In this document: one piece after another, positions 51,652-59,480 of the stretch
How positions within the stretch are numbered: the stretch's first letter is position 1
Layout of the letters: each line of letters starts with the position of its first letter
Source: Actinomycetota bacterium
Lineage (GTDB): Bacteria > Actinomycetota > CADDZG01 > WHSQ01
Reading direction: 5' to 3'
DNA: 64,000 nt
Assembly (NCBI GenBank): GCA_009379915.1
Contig: WHSV01000001.1
Location: 1-64,000 of the forward strand
The notes under the pieces: generated by a model
Seen by the model: the letters and a program-made list of their open reading frames with translations, nothing else
What the model was told of the DNA's origin: nothing
Database searches by the model: none
Program-made: the position numbers and the translations under genes

Positions 51652-52812
51652 TCAGGCTCCCATCCCCAGGCCCTGGGACCGCTGGAGGGCCTTTCCTTCC
51701 GTTTGAAGTGACGGAGCGACCATCACCTCGGCCTTCTGGAACTCTTTGATGTTGGCGTAGCCGCAGGTTGCAAGGCTCGTCCTCAGACCCCCGAACAGGT
51801 TGAGCCGTCCGTCGTTTTCGTGGGCCGGGCCGACGAGAATCTCCTCGAGCGTGCCGATCGTTCGGGTCTGAACCCGTGCCCCGCGCGGCAGGGTCGGATG
51901 GAAGGTCGCCATCCCCCAGTGGTACCCGTGCCCCGGGGCTTCCTCGGCCGCGGCGAGGGGCGAGCCGATCATGACCGCGTCCGCCCCGCAGGCAATCGCT
52001 TTCGCGATGTCGCCACCGGTCCGCATGCCGCCGTCGGCGATGACGTGGCAGTAGCGACCGGTCTCGTCGAGATGCCGGATACGCGCGCCGGAGGCGTCGG
52101 CGATTGCCGTCGCCTGAGGAACACCCACGCCCAGGACGCCGCGCGTCGTGCATGCGGCCCCCGGGCCGACTCCTACCAGTACGCCGACCGCACCCGTTCG
52201 CATGAGATGGAGGGCGGTCGAGTAGGACGCACAACCGCCGACGATCACGGGGATGTCGTACGTCGAAATGAAGCGCTTCAGGTTGAGCGGTTCGGTCCGC
52301 GTCGAGACGTGCTCGGCCGACACGACGGTCCCCTGGATGACGAGGATGTCGAGCTCGGCCTCGAGGGCGATCTTGTGGAAGCTTTCGACCTTTTGCGGAG
52401 TGAGGGAGGCACACGCTTCGACGCCGGCATCCTTGATCTCTCTGATGCGCTTGTAGATGAGCTCTTCCTTGACGGGCTCCGCATAGACCTCTTGCATCCG
52501 GGCGGTGGCCTTGTCGGGAGACAACTCGGCGATCTCGGCAAGCACCGAGTCGGTGTCTTCGTAGCGGGTCTGGAGTCCTTCGAGGTTGAGAACCCCCAGG
52601 CCCCCGTGCCGCCCCACCTCGATCGCGGTCCGCACCGAAACCACGCCGTCCATTGCCGACGCCATGAGTGGAAGCTCTAGCTTGAAGGCGTCGATCTCCC
52701 AAGAGATGTCGACGTCGTCGGGGTCCCGAGTCCGTCGGGACGGGACGATAGCGATGTCGTCGAACCCGTAGGCCCTGCGACCTGACTTGCCGATGCCGAT
52801 CTCGATCTCCAC
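51652..52812 (-). CDS. guaB3: GuaB3-type IMP dehydrogenase family protein
   Basis: About 386 residues. It has the IMPDH/GMPR TIM-barrel without CBS domains, the type found beside guaB2 in actinobacteria and cyanobacteria. The start EIEIGIGKSGRRAYGFDDIA and IVPSRRTRDPDDVD match that group. The loop GPGAACTTRGVLGVGVPQ contains the active-site Cys, and GGMRTGGDIAKAIACGADAV is the phosphate site. GTG 52812 is chosen because GGAG lies five bases before it and it matches the family start; ATG 52842 would add 10 residues. It converts IMP to XMP in purine synthesis or is a regulatory paralogue. Followed by a strong terminator. Confidence 0.93.
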   Translation of the reverse strand: MEIEIGIGKSGRRAYGFDDIAIVPSRRTRDPDDVDISWEIDAFKLELPLMASAMDGVVSVRTAIEVGRHGGLGVLNLEGLQTRYEDTDSVLAEIAELSPDKATARMQEVYAEPVKEELIYKRIREIKDAGVEACASLTPQKVESFHKIALEAELDILVIQGTVVSAEHVSTRTEPLNLKRFISTYDIPVIVGGCASYSTALHLMRTGAVGVLVGVGPGAACTTRGVLGVGVPQATAIADASGARIRHLDETGRYCHVIADGGMRTGGDIAKAIACGADAVMIGSPLAAAEEAPGHGYHWGMATFHPTLPRGARVQTRTIGTLEEILVGPAHENDGRLNLFGGLRTSLATCGYANIKEFQKAEVMVAPSLQTEGKALQRSQGLGMGA

Positions 52813-52916
52813 CTGAGCTCCCTGTCTACTTACGGCGACCATAATCTCGATCGTCGGTTAGTCGTTCGCTGGCCCTGCCACCAACCTAACTCCGTCGCTC
52901 CCGTCCATGCCCTCTT

Positions 52917-54950
52917 TCAGTGATCTCTGTCCTGGCGAACCAACCGACCGGACCTCTCGTCGTCGAGCAACTGCATGTCGGCATCGACCATGAGCCGAGC
53001 GAGCTCGGTGAAACTCGTTCGGGTCTTCCAGCCGAGCTTCTCGTGCGCCAACGAGGGATTCCCTCGCAGGTGATCGACCTCGGCCGGCCGGTAGTAGTTC
53101 GGATCGATCTCGACGTGAGCCTCCCAATCGAGGTCCGCGTGTCCGAACGCGACCTCGCAGAACTCGCGCACGCTATGTGCCTCGCCGGTTGCGATGACGA
53201 AGTCCTCGGGCTCGTCCTGCTGGAGCATGAGCCACATCGCCTCGACGTACTCCGGTGCGAAGCCCCAGTCGCGCTTGGAATCGAGGTTTCCGAGATAGAG
53301 CTTGTCTTGAATCCCGGCCTTGATCCTGGCAACGGCCCTCGTGATCTTCCGAGTTACGAACGTCTCCCCCCGACGGGGGGAGTTGTGAACGACCACGAGG
53401 CCGGGCCCCGCCGCGAACCGGTTGGACGACGTCGCGAGATCGAACATCCATCCCGAGTATCGGCGCGCCTCGACCTTACGCACCTCGGCTTGAGGCCTGA
53501 GGCGTTGACCTTTGCCCGTCAACGATCCGGAGCTGAGGTCCATCAGGTAGTTGCGCCTCTCTATCCCGCTGTGTTTCGGCTCGAGATACACGCCGACGCG
53601 GCGCCCCAAGGTGGTGCGGGCAAGCCAAATCAGTCCCGCTGCAAGCACCGGAGACGAAGTCCGGAAGGACTTGAAGATGCCGTTACCGTGTGCGGACCAA
53701 AGTCCGTTGCCGAGGTTGTAAGCGGTAAGGAAGGCGAGCTGGACCTCGGCCGACGCGTTCAGGATCCGCTTCGGTATTCGCTTGTGGCCGTCGCGGCCAT
53801 AGATCTCGTTGCGAATCATCCGCAGATACCCTGGGTTTCCCGTCAGCTCAAGCGTCGGGGTTCGCTTGGCCTGGAACGCAGATGGTGGTCCTTCTGTCTT
53901 CCTGCTCCTTCCGGCCGCGATTCGCGACCAACAGATTCCCGCCTCCGCCAGTAACTCCTCATCACCGCACGCGATACGCGCGCTCCCCTCGGGGGAAACG
54001 AAGCCCTCGGATACGAGGATTCCCAGCAACCAGGCTTCATCCGTGGTCATCGTGCAGGCGAACGTGTGATCCGGCTGATTTGCCAGCCGCAACCGATCGC
54101 CTTCCTCTACATCCTCAGCGGCTCGTTCCCCACTCTCGAGATAGACGACATGGTCGCCGGTCGTTTCGACGATCCCGCCTCGGCCATGGATCGCGAAGAT
54201 CTCTTCCTCGTGCCAGGTGGCGGTGCGCGCGGTGCAGGTCGCCCAGTCATCTCCATCCCAGACCTCGAGGCCGCCGCCGTCGCTCGTGTGCCGCTTGCCC
54301 TTACTGGGGTCGGTGCGATGTGGCACCAAATCAGCGATGGCAACAACGTCCACGAAACCATGCTTGCGAACTACTACCGGAGTCTCTGCGGTCACACATT
54401 CGTGGTTGAAGAGGATTCCGTTACACGCGTACATGCCGTAGGCCTCGCGGTAGTTGACCGCCATCCAGTGAGCCATGACCTTGGCGACCGCATAAGGGCT
54501 TCGTGGATGAAAGGCCGAGTCCTCGGAATGCGGCGGCGGGGTGGTGCCGAACATCTCTGACGATCCTGCCTGATAGAAGCGCGTAGCTATGCCGGACGAG
54601 CGGATGGCTTCCAGAATGCGAACCGTGCCCATAGCGGTCGAGTCCGCCGTGTACTCCGGGATCTCGAAGCTGACCTTGACGTGGCTCTGGGCCCCCAGGT
54701 GGTAGACCTCGTCCGGCTCGAGGTTACGGACGAGATTCACGAGCGACCCTGAGTCCGACAGGTCCCCGTAATGCATGAAGAAGCGCACGTTGCTCTCGTG
54801 CGGATCCCTGTAAATCGGTTCGAGGCGATGGGTGTTGAACGACGAGGCTCGTCGGATGAGCCCGTGGACCTCGTACCCCTTGGTGAGGAGCAGCTCTGCG
54901 AGGTAGGAGCCATCCTGGCCCGTGACCCCGGTTATCAGCGCCTTCTTCAT
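52917..54950 (-). CDS. gmd: GDP-mannose 4,6-dehydratase precursor containing an intein
   Basis: 677-residue precursor. After splicing, a 338-residue Gmd (184 + 154) would remain, the normal length. Gmd makes GDP-4-keto-6-deoxymannose, the precursor of fucose, rhamnose-D and related surface sugars. The extein has the NADP motif TGVTGQDGSYLAELLL, the catalytic YAVAK (Y-x-x-x-K, about 153-157) and the substrate motifs SEMFG and SPRRGETFVTRKI. The intein sits between NHE and SPRRG. ATG 54950 is the family start; no Shine-Dalgarno is visible. It is not clustered with GDP-fucose synthase or glycosyltransferases. Confidence 0.96.
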   Translation of the reverse strand: MKKALITGVTGQDGSYLAELLLTKGYEVHGLIRRASSFNTHRLEPIYRDPHESNVRFFMHYGDLSDSGSLVNLVRNLEPDEVYHLGAQSHVKVSFEIPEYTADSTAMGTVRILEAIRSSGIATRFYQAGSSEMFGTTPPPHSEDSAFHPRSPYAVAKVMAHWMAVNYREAYGMYACNGILFNHECVTAETPVVVRKHGFVDVVAIADLVPHRTDPSKGKRHTSDGGGLEVWDGDDWATCTARTATWHEEEIFAIHGRGGIVETTGDHVVYLESGERAAEDVEEGDRLRLANQPDHTFACTMTTDEAWLLGILVSEGFVSPEGSARIACGDEELLAEAGICWSRIAAGRSRKTEGPPSAFQAKRTPTLELTGNPGYLRMIRNEIYGRDGHKRIPKRILNASAEVQLAFLTAYNLGNGLWSAHGNGIFKSFRTSSPVLAAGLIWLARTTLGRRVGVYLEPKHSGIERRNYLMDLSSGSLTGKGQRLRPQAEVRKVEARRYSGWMFDLATSSNRFAAGPGLVVVHNSPRRGETFVTRKITRAVARIKAGIQDKLYLGNLDSKRDWGFAPEYVEAMWLMLQQDEPEDFVIATGEAHSVREFCEVAFGHADLDWEAHVEIDPNYYRPAEVDHLRGNPSLAHEKLGWKTRTSFTELARLMVDADMQLLDDERSGRLVRQDRDH
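53382..54398 (-). other. Gmd intein, 339 residues, with a degenerate LAGLIDADG endonuclease
   Basis: An in-frame self-splicing protein element. Block A CVTAETPVVV begins with Cys1 (codon 54396-54398). Block B ends TTGDHVVYL with the TxxH pair Thr80/His83. Block F is YSGWMFDLATSSNRFAAGPG, and block G VVVHN has the penultimate His338 and terminal Asn339. The following extein residue is Ser, a valid +1 nucleophile. In the middle, LLGILVSEG (about 124-132) is a LAGLIDADG motif; the second one reads FLTAYNLGNG, where the usual Asp-containing FDGDG has become NLGNG, so nuclease activity is probably lost while splicing residues remain intact. Confidence 0.95.
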
Positions 54951-55316
54951 GCCGAGGAGGATATAGCCGACCCAGCCCTCTCCCCTCACCACAAAGAAAA
55001 TGCCCATTTCTTATGGGTGCGCCCCACCTCAGCCCTCTGACCAGCCCAAACGCGATGATTGTGAACCCTTTCACATCTGCTTGCAGGTGTTAACTAGTCC
55101 GCGACGGGGTATTTCTGGCCGATAGCTCACAGGAACGTAATTCCGGGACTCGCGGGCACCACCATCCCGGACGAGCTCAGGGAAGCGGGAAGGCACCCGA
55201 AGGGGCGCCCGAACGTGAGGGAAACAGGAAGGCTCCGCTCTATTTCGAGCAGCCCTGACCTCGCGGCAGGCGGCCTCGCCGCGGCCCCCGCCAGGACAAG
55301 CATTAGGAGGCAAGTA
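54951..55316 (+). promoter_or_regulatory. Long leader of the transglycosylase gene, possibly structured RNA
   Basis: About 365 bases without a gene between divergent gmd and the transglycosylase gene. The 3' 200 bases are rich in short complementary G/C runs (55160-55300) and contain GCAGGCGG-like and CCTCGCGGC elements near the ribosome site AGGAGG at 55306-55311. In actinobacteria, cell-wall lysis genes of this type often carry a c-di-AMP (ydaO) riboswitch; the similarity here is only suggestive. The left end must also hold the gmd promoter. Confidence 0.35.
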
Positions 55317-55910
55317 GTGAGAAGAACTTTCTTTGGTCCGCGCGCCAGCAGACGCGAGCGATTGAAACGCCGTCTGGGTGTGTCTGTACTGGCAACTGCG
55401 GCGTCGTTGCTGATCGGCATCCCGGCCGGGATGGGGCCCCTCAACGCTCTTGGGGTGTTCCGGACCGACTCGCCGCCGACCCAGACGAAGCCCGCCAAGG
55501 GCGTGGAGGCGAGCGACAGTCACGCATCGATCGTGAGGTTCCGGCGGGAGGTCTTCAAGGAGCGCAAGAAGCCCGTCAAGCCCGAGCCCGAGCCGGCTCC
55601 GGCCGAGACCGATGAACCGGTGGTGGAGGCCGCCGCCGTGGTCTCTGCCGGCTCGATCGAAGAGATCATCGGCGCAGCGGCGACTGAGTTCGGTCTCGAT
55701 CCCGGTTACCTGATTGAGGTCGCCTCGTGTGAGTCGGGGCTGGACCCGAGCGCCTACAACGCGGCCGGCTACTACGGGCTGTTCCAATTCGACGAGCACA
55801 CCTGGGGTGCCTACGGGTACGGCTCGATCTGGGACGCGAGCGCCCAGTCTCGTACCGCAGGGCGTCTGATCGCGGCGGGCGAGGCAAGCCGCTGGCCGAA
55901 CTGCGCCTAA
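55317..55910 (+). CDS. Secreted transglycosylase-like (Rpf/lysozyme-fold) protein
   Basis: 197 residues from GTG 55317, set by AGGAGG six to seven bases before. A basic N-terminus (RRTFFGPRASRRERLKRRLG) and a hydrophobic segment (VSVLATAASLLIGIPAGMG) form the signal or anchor. A Pro/Glu linker (KPEPEPAPAETDEP) leads to a C-terminal lysozyme-fold domain: IIGAAATEFGLDPGYLIEVA, then SCESGLDPSAYNAAGYYGLF with the catalytic Glu, and the ending GRLIAAGEASRWPNCA. It would cleave peptidoglycan during growth or resuscitation. It is followed by a strong terminator. Confidence 0.87.
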   Translation: MRRTFFGPRASRRERLKRRLGVSVLATAASLLIGIPAGMGPLNALGVFRTDSPPTQTKPAKGVEASDSHASIVRFRREVFKERKKPVKPEPEPAPAETDEPVVEAAAVVSAGSIEEIIGAAATEFGLDPGYLIEVASCESGLDPSAYNAAGYYGLFQFDEHTWGAYGYGSIWDASAQSRTAGRLIAAGEASRWPNCA

Positions 55911-55931
55911 CTAACTAAACCGACGGCGAGC

Positions 55932-55961
55932 AAAGAGGCCCCCCTTGTGGGGGGCCTCTTT
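55932..55961. terminator. Strong bidirectional terminator between convergent genes
   Basis: A perfect 13-bp stem AAAGAGGCCCCCC/GGGGGGCCTCTTT with loop TTGT, T-rich on both exits. It ends the transglycosylase transcript on the plus strand and the symporter operon on the minus strand. Confidence 0.93.
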
Positions 55962-55996
55962 GGCTTCGTCCGTTGTTGAGCTGTCGGTAACTCGCC

Positions 55997-57694
55997 CTAG
56001 CTTGGGCCGCTGGTCACGCGCTCCGAGTCGGGCAGGCGGACGGCTTCGCCGCCGAGGCGCGGATGACGAACCTCCTCGATCAGCAGCTGTATGTCGTCCG
56101 ATGGCGGTGCCGTCAAATTCGACACCGTGATGGTCACCGCGAAGTTGATGATCGCTCCGATGGCTCCGATGCCCTCCGGCGAGATCCCGAACCACGGCTC
56201 CATGCCCCCGTAGAGGGTCATGTACATGTACAGAGCCGTGAGTGTCAGTCCGGTGACCAGGCCGGAAACCGCGCCGACAGCGTTGGTCTTCTTCCAGAAG
56301 ATGCCCAGCACGATGATCGGGAAGAACGACGCCGCCGCAAGGCCGAAGGCAAAGGCCACCACCTGCGCCACGAACCCCGGCGGGTTCACCCCGAAGTAGC
56401 CGGCGACCAAGACCGCACCTCCGATCGCAATGCGGCCCGCGGCAAGCCGTTGCTTCTCGGTCGCTTCGGGTCTGAAGCGTTTGTAATAGAGGTCGTGGCC
56501 GATGGCCGAGCCGATCACCAGCAACAGGCCCGAGGCGGTCGATAGCGCCGCCGCCAGGCCCCCGGCCGCGACGAGGCCCACCACTGGGGCCGGGAGCCCC
56601 GCGATTTCGGGATTGGCAAGCACCATGATGTCCGGGCTCACCACCAGTTCGCCGGGGGCGGTTTCGGGGTTGGAGGTGATGCTGTCGACGAGCCCGTTGC
56701 CGTTGGCGTCTTCGAACCCCATCAGGCCCGTCGCCTCCCAGTTCCGGATCCAGTCGGGACGTTCACTCCACGGCTGGTTGGCGACGTCCTCAAGAAGGTT
56801 GGTCTTGGAGAACACCGCAACCGCCGGAGCCGTCGTATACAGCAGTGCTATGAACAACAGCGCCCACCCAGCCGAGTAGCGCGCGGCTCGGACCGACGGC
56901 GTGGTGTAGAAGCGCACGATGATGTGTGGAAGACCGGCGGTTCCGATCATCAGCGCGAGAGCAACGAAGAACACGTCCTGCATCGGCCGGTTCGTGAACG
57001 GCTCGGTATAGGAGCTCAGTCCGAAGTCGGTCTGGAGCTGGTCGAGTGTGGTCGCGATCTCTCCGAAACTGATCTGAGGCACGGGAACGTCGGTAAGGCG
57101 CGCGGCAATGGCCCACGCCGGTATGAGGTACGCGATGATGAGAACCGAGTACTGGGCCACTTGGGTCCAGGTGATTCCCTTCATCCCTCCCAGGACCGCA
57201 TAGATGACCACGACACACATGCCGATGATCACCCCGGTCGTGATGGTCACTCCTATGAAGCGGGAAAAGACGATGCCGACGCCCGCCATCTGTCCCGCAA
57301 CGTAGGTGAACGACACGAAAACGGCTGCCACGACCGCGACCGCACGAGCCGACTCCGAGTAGCGGTCACCGACAAAGTCCGGGACCGTGTATTTGCCGAA
57401 CTTGCGCAGGTATGGTGCAAGTAGCAGGGCGAGGAGCACGTAGCCACCGGTCCAGCCGAGCAGATAGATCGCCCCGTCGAATCCGAGAAACGAGATGAGC
57501 CCCGCCATGGAGATGAAGGAAGCGGCGGACATCCAGTCGGCCGCAATGGCGGCACCGTTCGCGGCGGCCGGCACCCCGTGACCCGCGACGTAGAAGCCCT
57601 CGGTGTCCTTGACGCGCGTGCGGAAGGCGATGCCGATATAGAGCGAGAAGGTGAGAACCGTGAAGATGAGCGCCCAAAGCTCGATATCGCTCAT
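55997..57694 (-). CDS. Sodium:solute symporter (SSS family), large subunit
   Basis: 565 residues with about 13 helices. The opening LWALIFTVLTFSLYIGIAFR and GFYVAGHGVPAAANGAAIAA with DWMSAASFISMAG is the SSS/ActP-like signature, and GGMKGITWTQVAQY and GTAGLPHIIVRFYTTPSVRA are further family marks. The insertion of about 60 residues near ANGNGLVDSITSNPE is outside the membrane. The small DUF4212 partner gene overlaps its start by four bases, which identifies the two-subunit VC_2705-type system for acetate-like or other organic acids. It ends near the strong terminator. Confidence 0.93.
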   Translation of the reverse strand: MSDIELWALIFTVLTFSLYIGIAFRTRVKDTEGFYVAGHGVPAAANGAAIAADWMSAASFISMAGLISFLGFDGAIYLLGWTGGYVLLALLLAPYLRKFGKYTVPDFVGDRYSESARAVAVVAAVFVSFTYVAGQMAGVGIVFSRFIGVTITTGVIIGMCVVVIYAVLGGMKGITWTQVAQYSVLIIAYLIPAWAIAARLTDVPVPQISFGEIATTLDQLQTDFGLSSYTEPFTNRPMQDVFFVALALMIGTAGLPHIIVRFYTTPSVRAARYSAGWALLFIALLYTTAPAVAVFSKTNLLEDVANQPWSERPDWIRNWEATGLMGFEDANGNGLVDSITSNPETAPGELVVSPDIMVLANPEIAGLPAPVVGLVAAGGLAAALSTASGLLLVIGSAIGHDLYYKRFRPEATEKQRLAAGRIAIGGAVLVAGYFGVNPPGFVAQVVAFAFGLAAASFFPIIVLGIFWKKTNAVGAVSGLVTGLTLTALYMYMTLYGGMEPWFGISPEGIGAIGAIINFAVTITVSNLTAPPSDDIQLLIEEVRHPRLGGEAVRLPDSERVTSGPS

Positions 57695-58044
57695 GCCCGC
57701 CCCCCTGAGCGCTGCACTCGCTTGCGCGCCGAGCCCAGCTCTTCCTCGTGCACGTCGAACTCCTCATCTACTCGGTCCATTCGTTTTGCGTAGATGAAGA
57801 TCAAGGCGACGAACACGACGATTGCCCCCTGCTGCGCGAACCAGAAACCCAGCGGGAACCCGATGAAGGTGATCTCGTTGAGCGGCTCGGCTAGCAGGAT
57901 TGCCAGCACGTAGCCGAAGATCGCCCAGGTGACCAGGAGGGGGACCTTCACCCTCACATTGGCCCGCCAGTAGCCCCGGGACCGATCGGAAACTTGGCTC
58001 CCATCGGGCTCTCGAGCTAATCGACCATGCGACGCATCTGCCAT
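57691..58044 (-). CDS. DUF4212 small subunit of the sodium:solute symporter
   Basis: 117 residues with two helices: VKVPLLVTWAIFGYVLAILL and FAQQGAIVVFVALIFIYAKR. The region YWRANVRVKVPLLVTWAIFG, the loop PLNEITFIGFPLGFWFAQQG and the end MDRVDEEFDVHEE are characteristic of DUF4212. It is the obligate partner of the large subunit, with which it overlaps by four bases (ATGA). The polar first 25 residues (SHGRLAREPDGSQVSDRSRG) are not conserved in the family. ATG 58044. Confidence 0.93.
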   Translation of the reverse strand: MADASHGRLAREPDGSQVSDRSRGYWRANVRVKVPLLVTWAIFGYVLAILLAEPLNEITFIGFPLGFWFAQQGAIVVFVALIFIYAKRMDRVDEEFDVHEEELGSARKRVQRSGGRA

Positions 58045-58309
58045 ATGACATACCCCCCGGCCCTGGCCCTCGGTTGGTCCGATAACTCAATATTCATGAT
58101 GACGGCGTAGGTTTTGCGGGGAAATGGTCGAGGCTCAGACGGTCGGGCCATCCACCCGAAAGGTGAGTCCGGAGGGGCCGGGGGCGAGGTTCGAGCAACT
58201 CGAGGGGAGGATTACCGCTCGGAAGCCCCACCCGACCGTTCGAAGGCGGGAACGACCGTCGAGACGTCACTACTTGGTCCCTTTTGATCCTGCCGTTACG
58301 TTTGCGAGG

Positions 58310-58741
58310 ATGGCAACTCGACGCGAGCTCAGACACGCGCTTTCCGGTGCACGCGCGTACGAGAGGTGGCCCTACTTCGGGCGACCCCAGAAGCGGCTCC
58401 TGGTAGCGGGCATCGCCATGTGGATCGGGGCGCTGCTTCCCTGGGTGATGATCCTCGGTCAATCCCTCCGCGCGGCCCCCCTCGCGCTGTCGTGGGCCCT
58501 ATGGGCCGGCCTGATGACCCTCGCGGGCGCATCGGTGCGGTGGCGCAACATCGCCACGCTGTCGGCAGTCTTGGGCGGGGGCGGAGCTATCTATCTGACG
58601 ACCTGGCAAGCGACCACGCTCTTCAAGGCCTGCCTCTCGACCCAGTGCCTGCCGGGCCCGGGTCTGGTGCTGTTGCTAGCGGCGGGAGTGTTCGCGCTGA
58701 TTCAGGCCCTCGGCCTGTTCAGAGGCCGATCATCTTCTTGA
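58310..58741 (+). CDS. Small membrane protein, function unknown
   Basis: 143 residues from ATG 58310, which follows a weak GCGAGG. After a basic start (TRRELRHALSGARAYERWPY) come about four helices: LLVAGIAMWIGALLPWVMIL, LALSWALWAGLMTLAGASVR, NIATLSAVLGGGGAIYLTTW and PGLVLLLAAGVFALIQALGL. A Cys pair (KACLSTQCLPG) between the last two may form a disulfide. A longer frame upstream to 58124 has no helix or ribosome site. Its end overlaps the response-regulator gene by 23 bases on the opposite strand. No family recognised. Confidence 0.68.
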   Translation: MATRRELRHALSGARAYERWPYFGRPQKRLLVAGIAMWIGALLPWVMILGQSLRAAPLALSWALWAGLMTLAGASVRWRNIATLSAVLGGGGAIYLTTWQATTLFKACLSTQCLPGPGLVLLLAAGVFALIQALGLFRGRSSS

Positions 58742-59480
58742 ACGCGCGCACCTGACGACGCGAGACGGGCACTCGCTCCTGGGACTCGGACAAGATGACT
58801 TGGAGCGCGCCCGCGAAGTCCGGTTCGATCGCTCGAGCGTAACGAAGATTCACGAGATACGCGCGGTGGGTGCGAAAGAACCCACGTCCCTCGAGACGCT
58901 TCTCCAGCTCGGCCAACGAGTAGGGCACCAGGTGCTTTGCCTTGCCGGTGACGACGTGAGAGCCTCCGTGTGCGGCGACCGCGTAGAGCACCCGGTCGGG
59001 CTCGAGGAGGATCGTTCGATCCCGCATCGGGACCGGAATCTTGTCGAAGTGGGCATCCTCATGGGGTGCTTCGGTCGAGTCCCCGTTCCCGGCGTCGGGA
59101 ACCCGCTCGATGATCCGTTGCAGAGCTCGCGCCAGCCGCGGCTCGTCGAACGGCTTGAGCAGATAATCGACCGCGTCTAGATCGAAGGCCTCGACCGCGT
59201 GATCCGGATAGGCCGTGACGAAGATGACGGATGGAGAATGCGGCACTTTGGAAAGCTCGCGCACCAGCTCGAGACCCGACCCCCCCGGCATCTTGATGTC
59301 GAGGAAACAGAGGTCGTAGTCGATGTTACGTATCAGTTGAAGAGCCTCCGCGGCTTCTGCGGCCTCGCCGACGACCTCTACCTCGGGGAAGCTGCGCAAC
59401 AGGTACCGCAGTTCTTCGCGCGCCGGGTACTCGTCATCGACGATCAGTGCTCGCAGCCGCGCACTCGCTTCTGGACTCAT
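58719..59480 (-). CDS. LytTR-family response regulator
   Basis: 253 residues. The receiver domain has RALIVDDEYPAREELRYLLR with the acidic pair and the phospho-acceptor Asp in LCFLDIKMPGGSG (about 57), then VTAYPDHAVEAFDLDAVDYL with its Lys. The C-terminal LytTR DNA-binding domain runs from HFDKIPVPMRDRTILLEPDR to VPVSRRQVRAFKKMIGL. Such regulators bind direct repeats upstream of target promoters. Its ATG overlaps the sensor kinase stop (ATGA). It likely controls one or both nearby symporters. Confidence 0.95.
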   Translation of the reverse strand: MSPEASARLRALIVDDEYPAREELRYLLRSFPEVEVVGEAAEAAEALQLIRNIDYDLCFLDIKMPGGSGLELVRELSKVPHSPSVIFVTAYPDHAVEAFDLDAVDYLLKPFDEPRLARALQRIIERVPDAGNGDSTEAPHEDAHFDKIPVPMRDRTILLEPDRVLYAVAAHGGSHVVTGKAKHLVPYSLAELEKRLEGRGFFRTHRAYLVNLRYARAIEPDFAGALQVILSESQERVPVSRRQVRAFKKMIGL

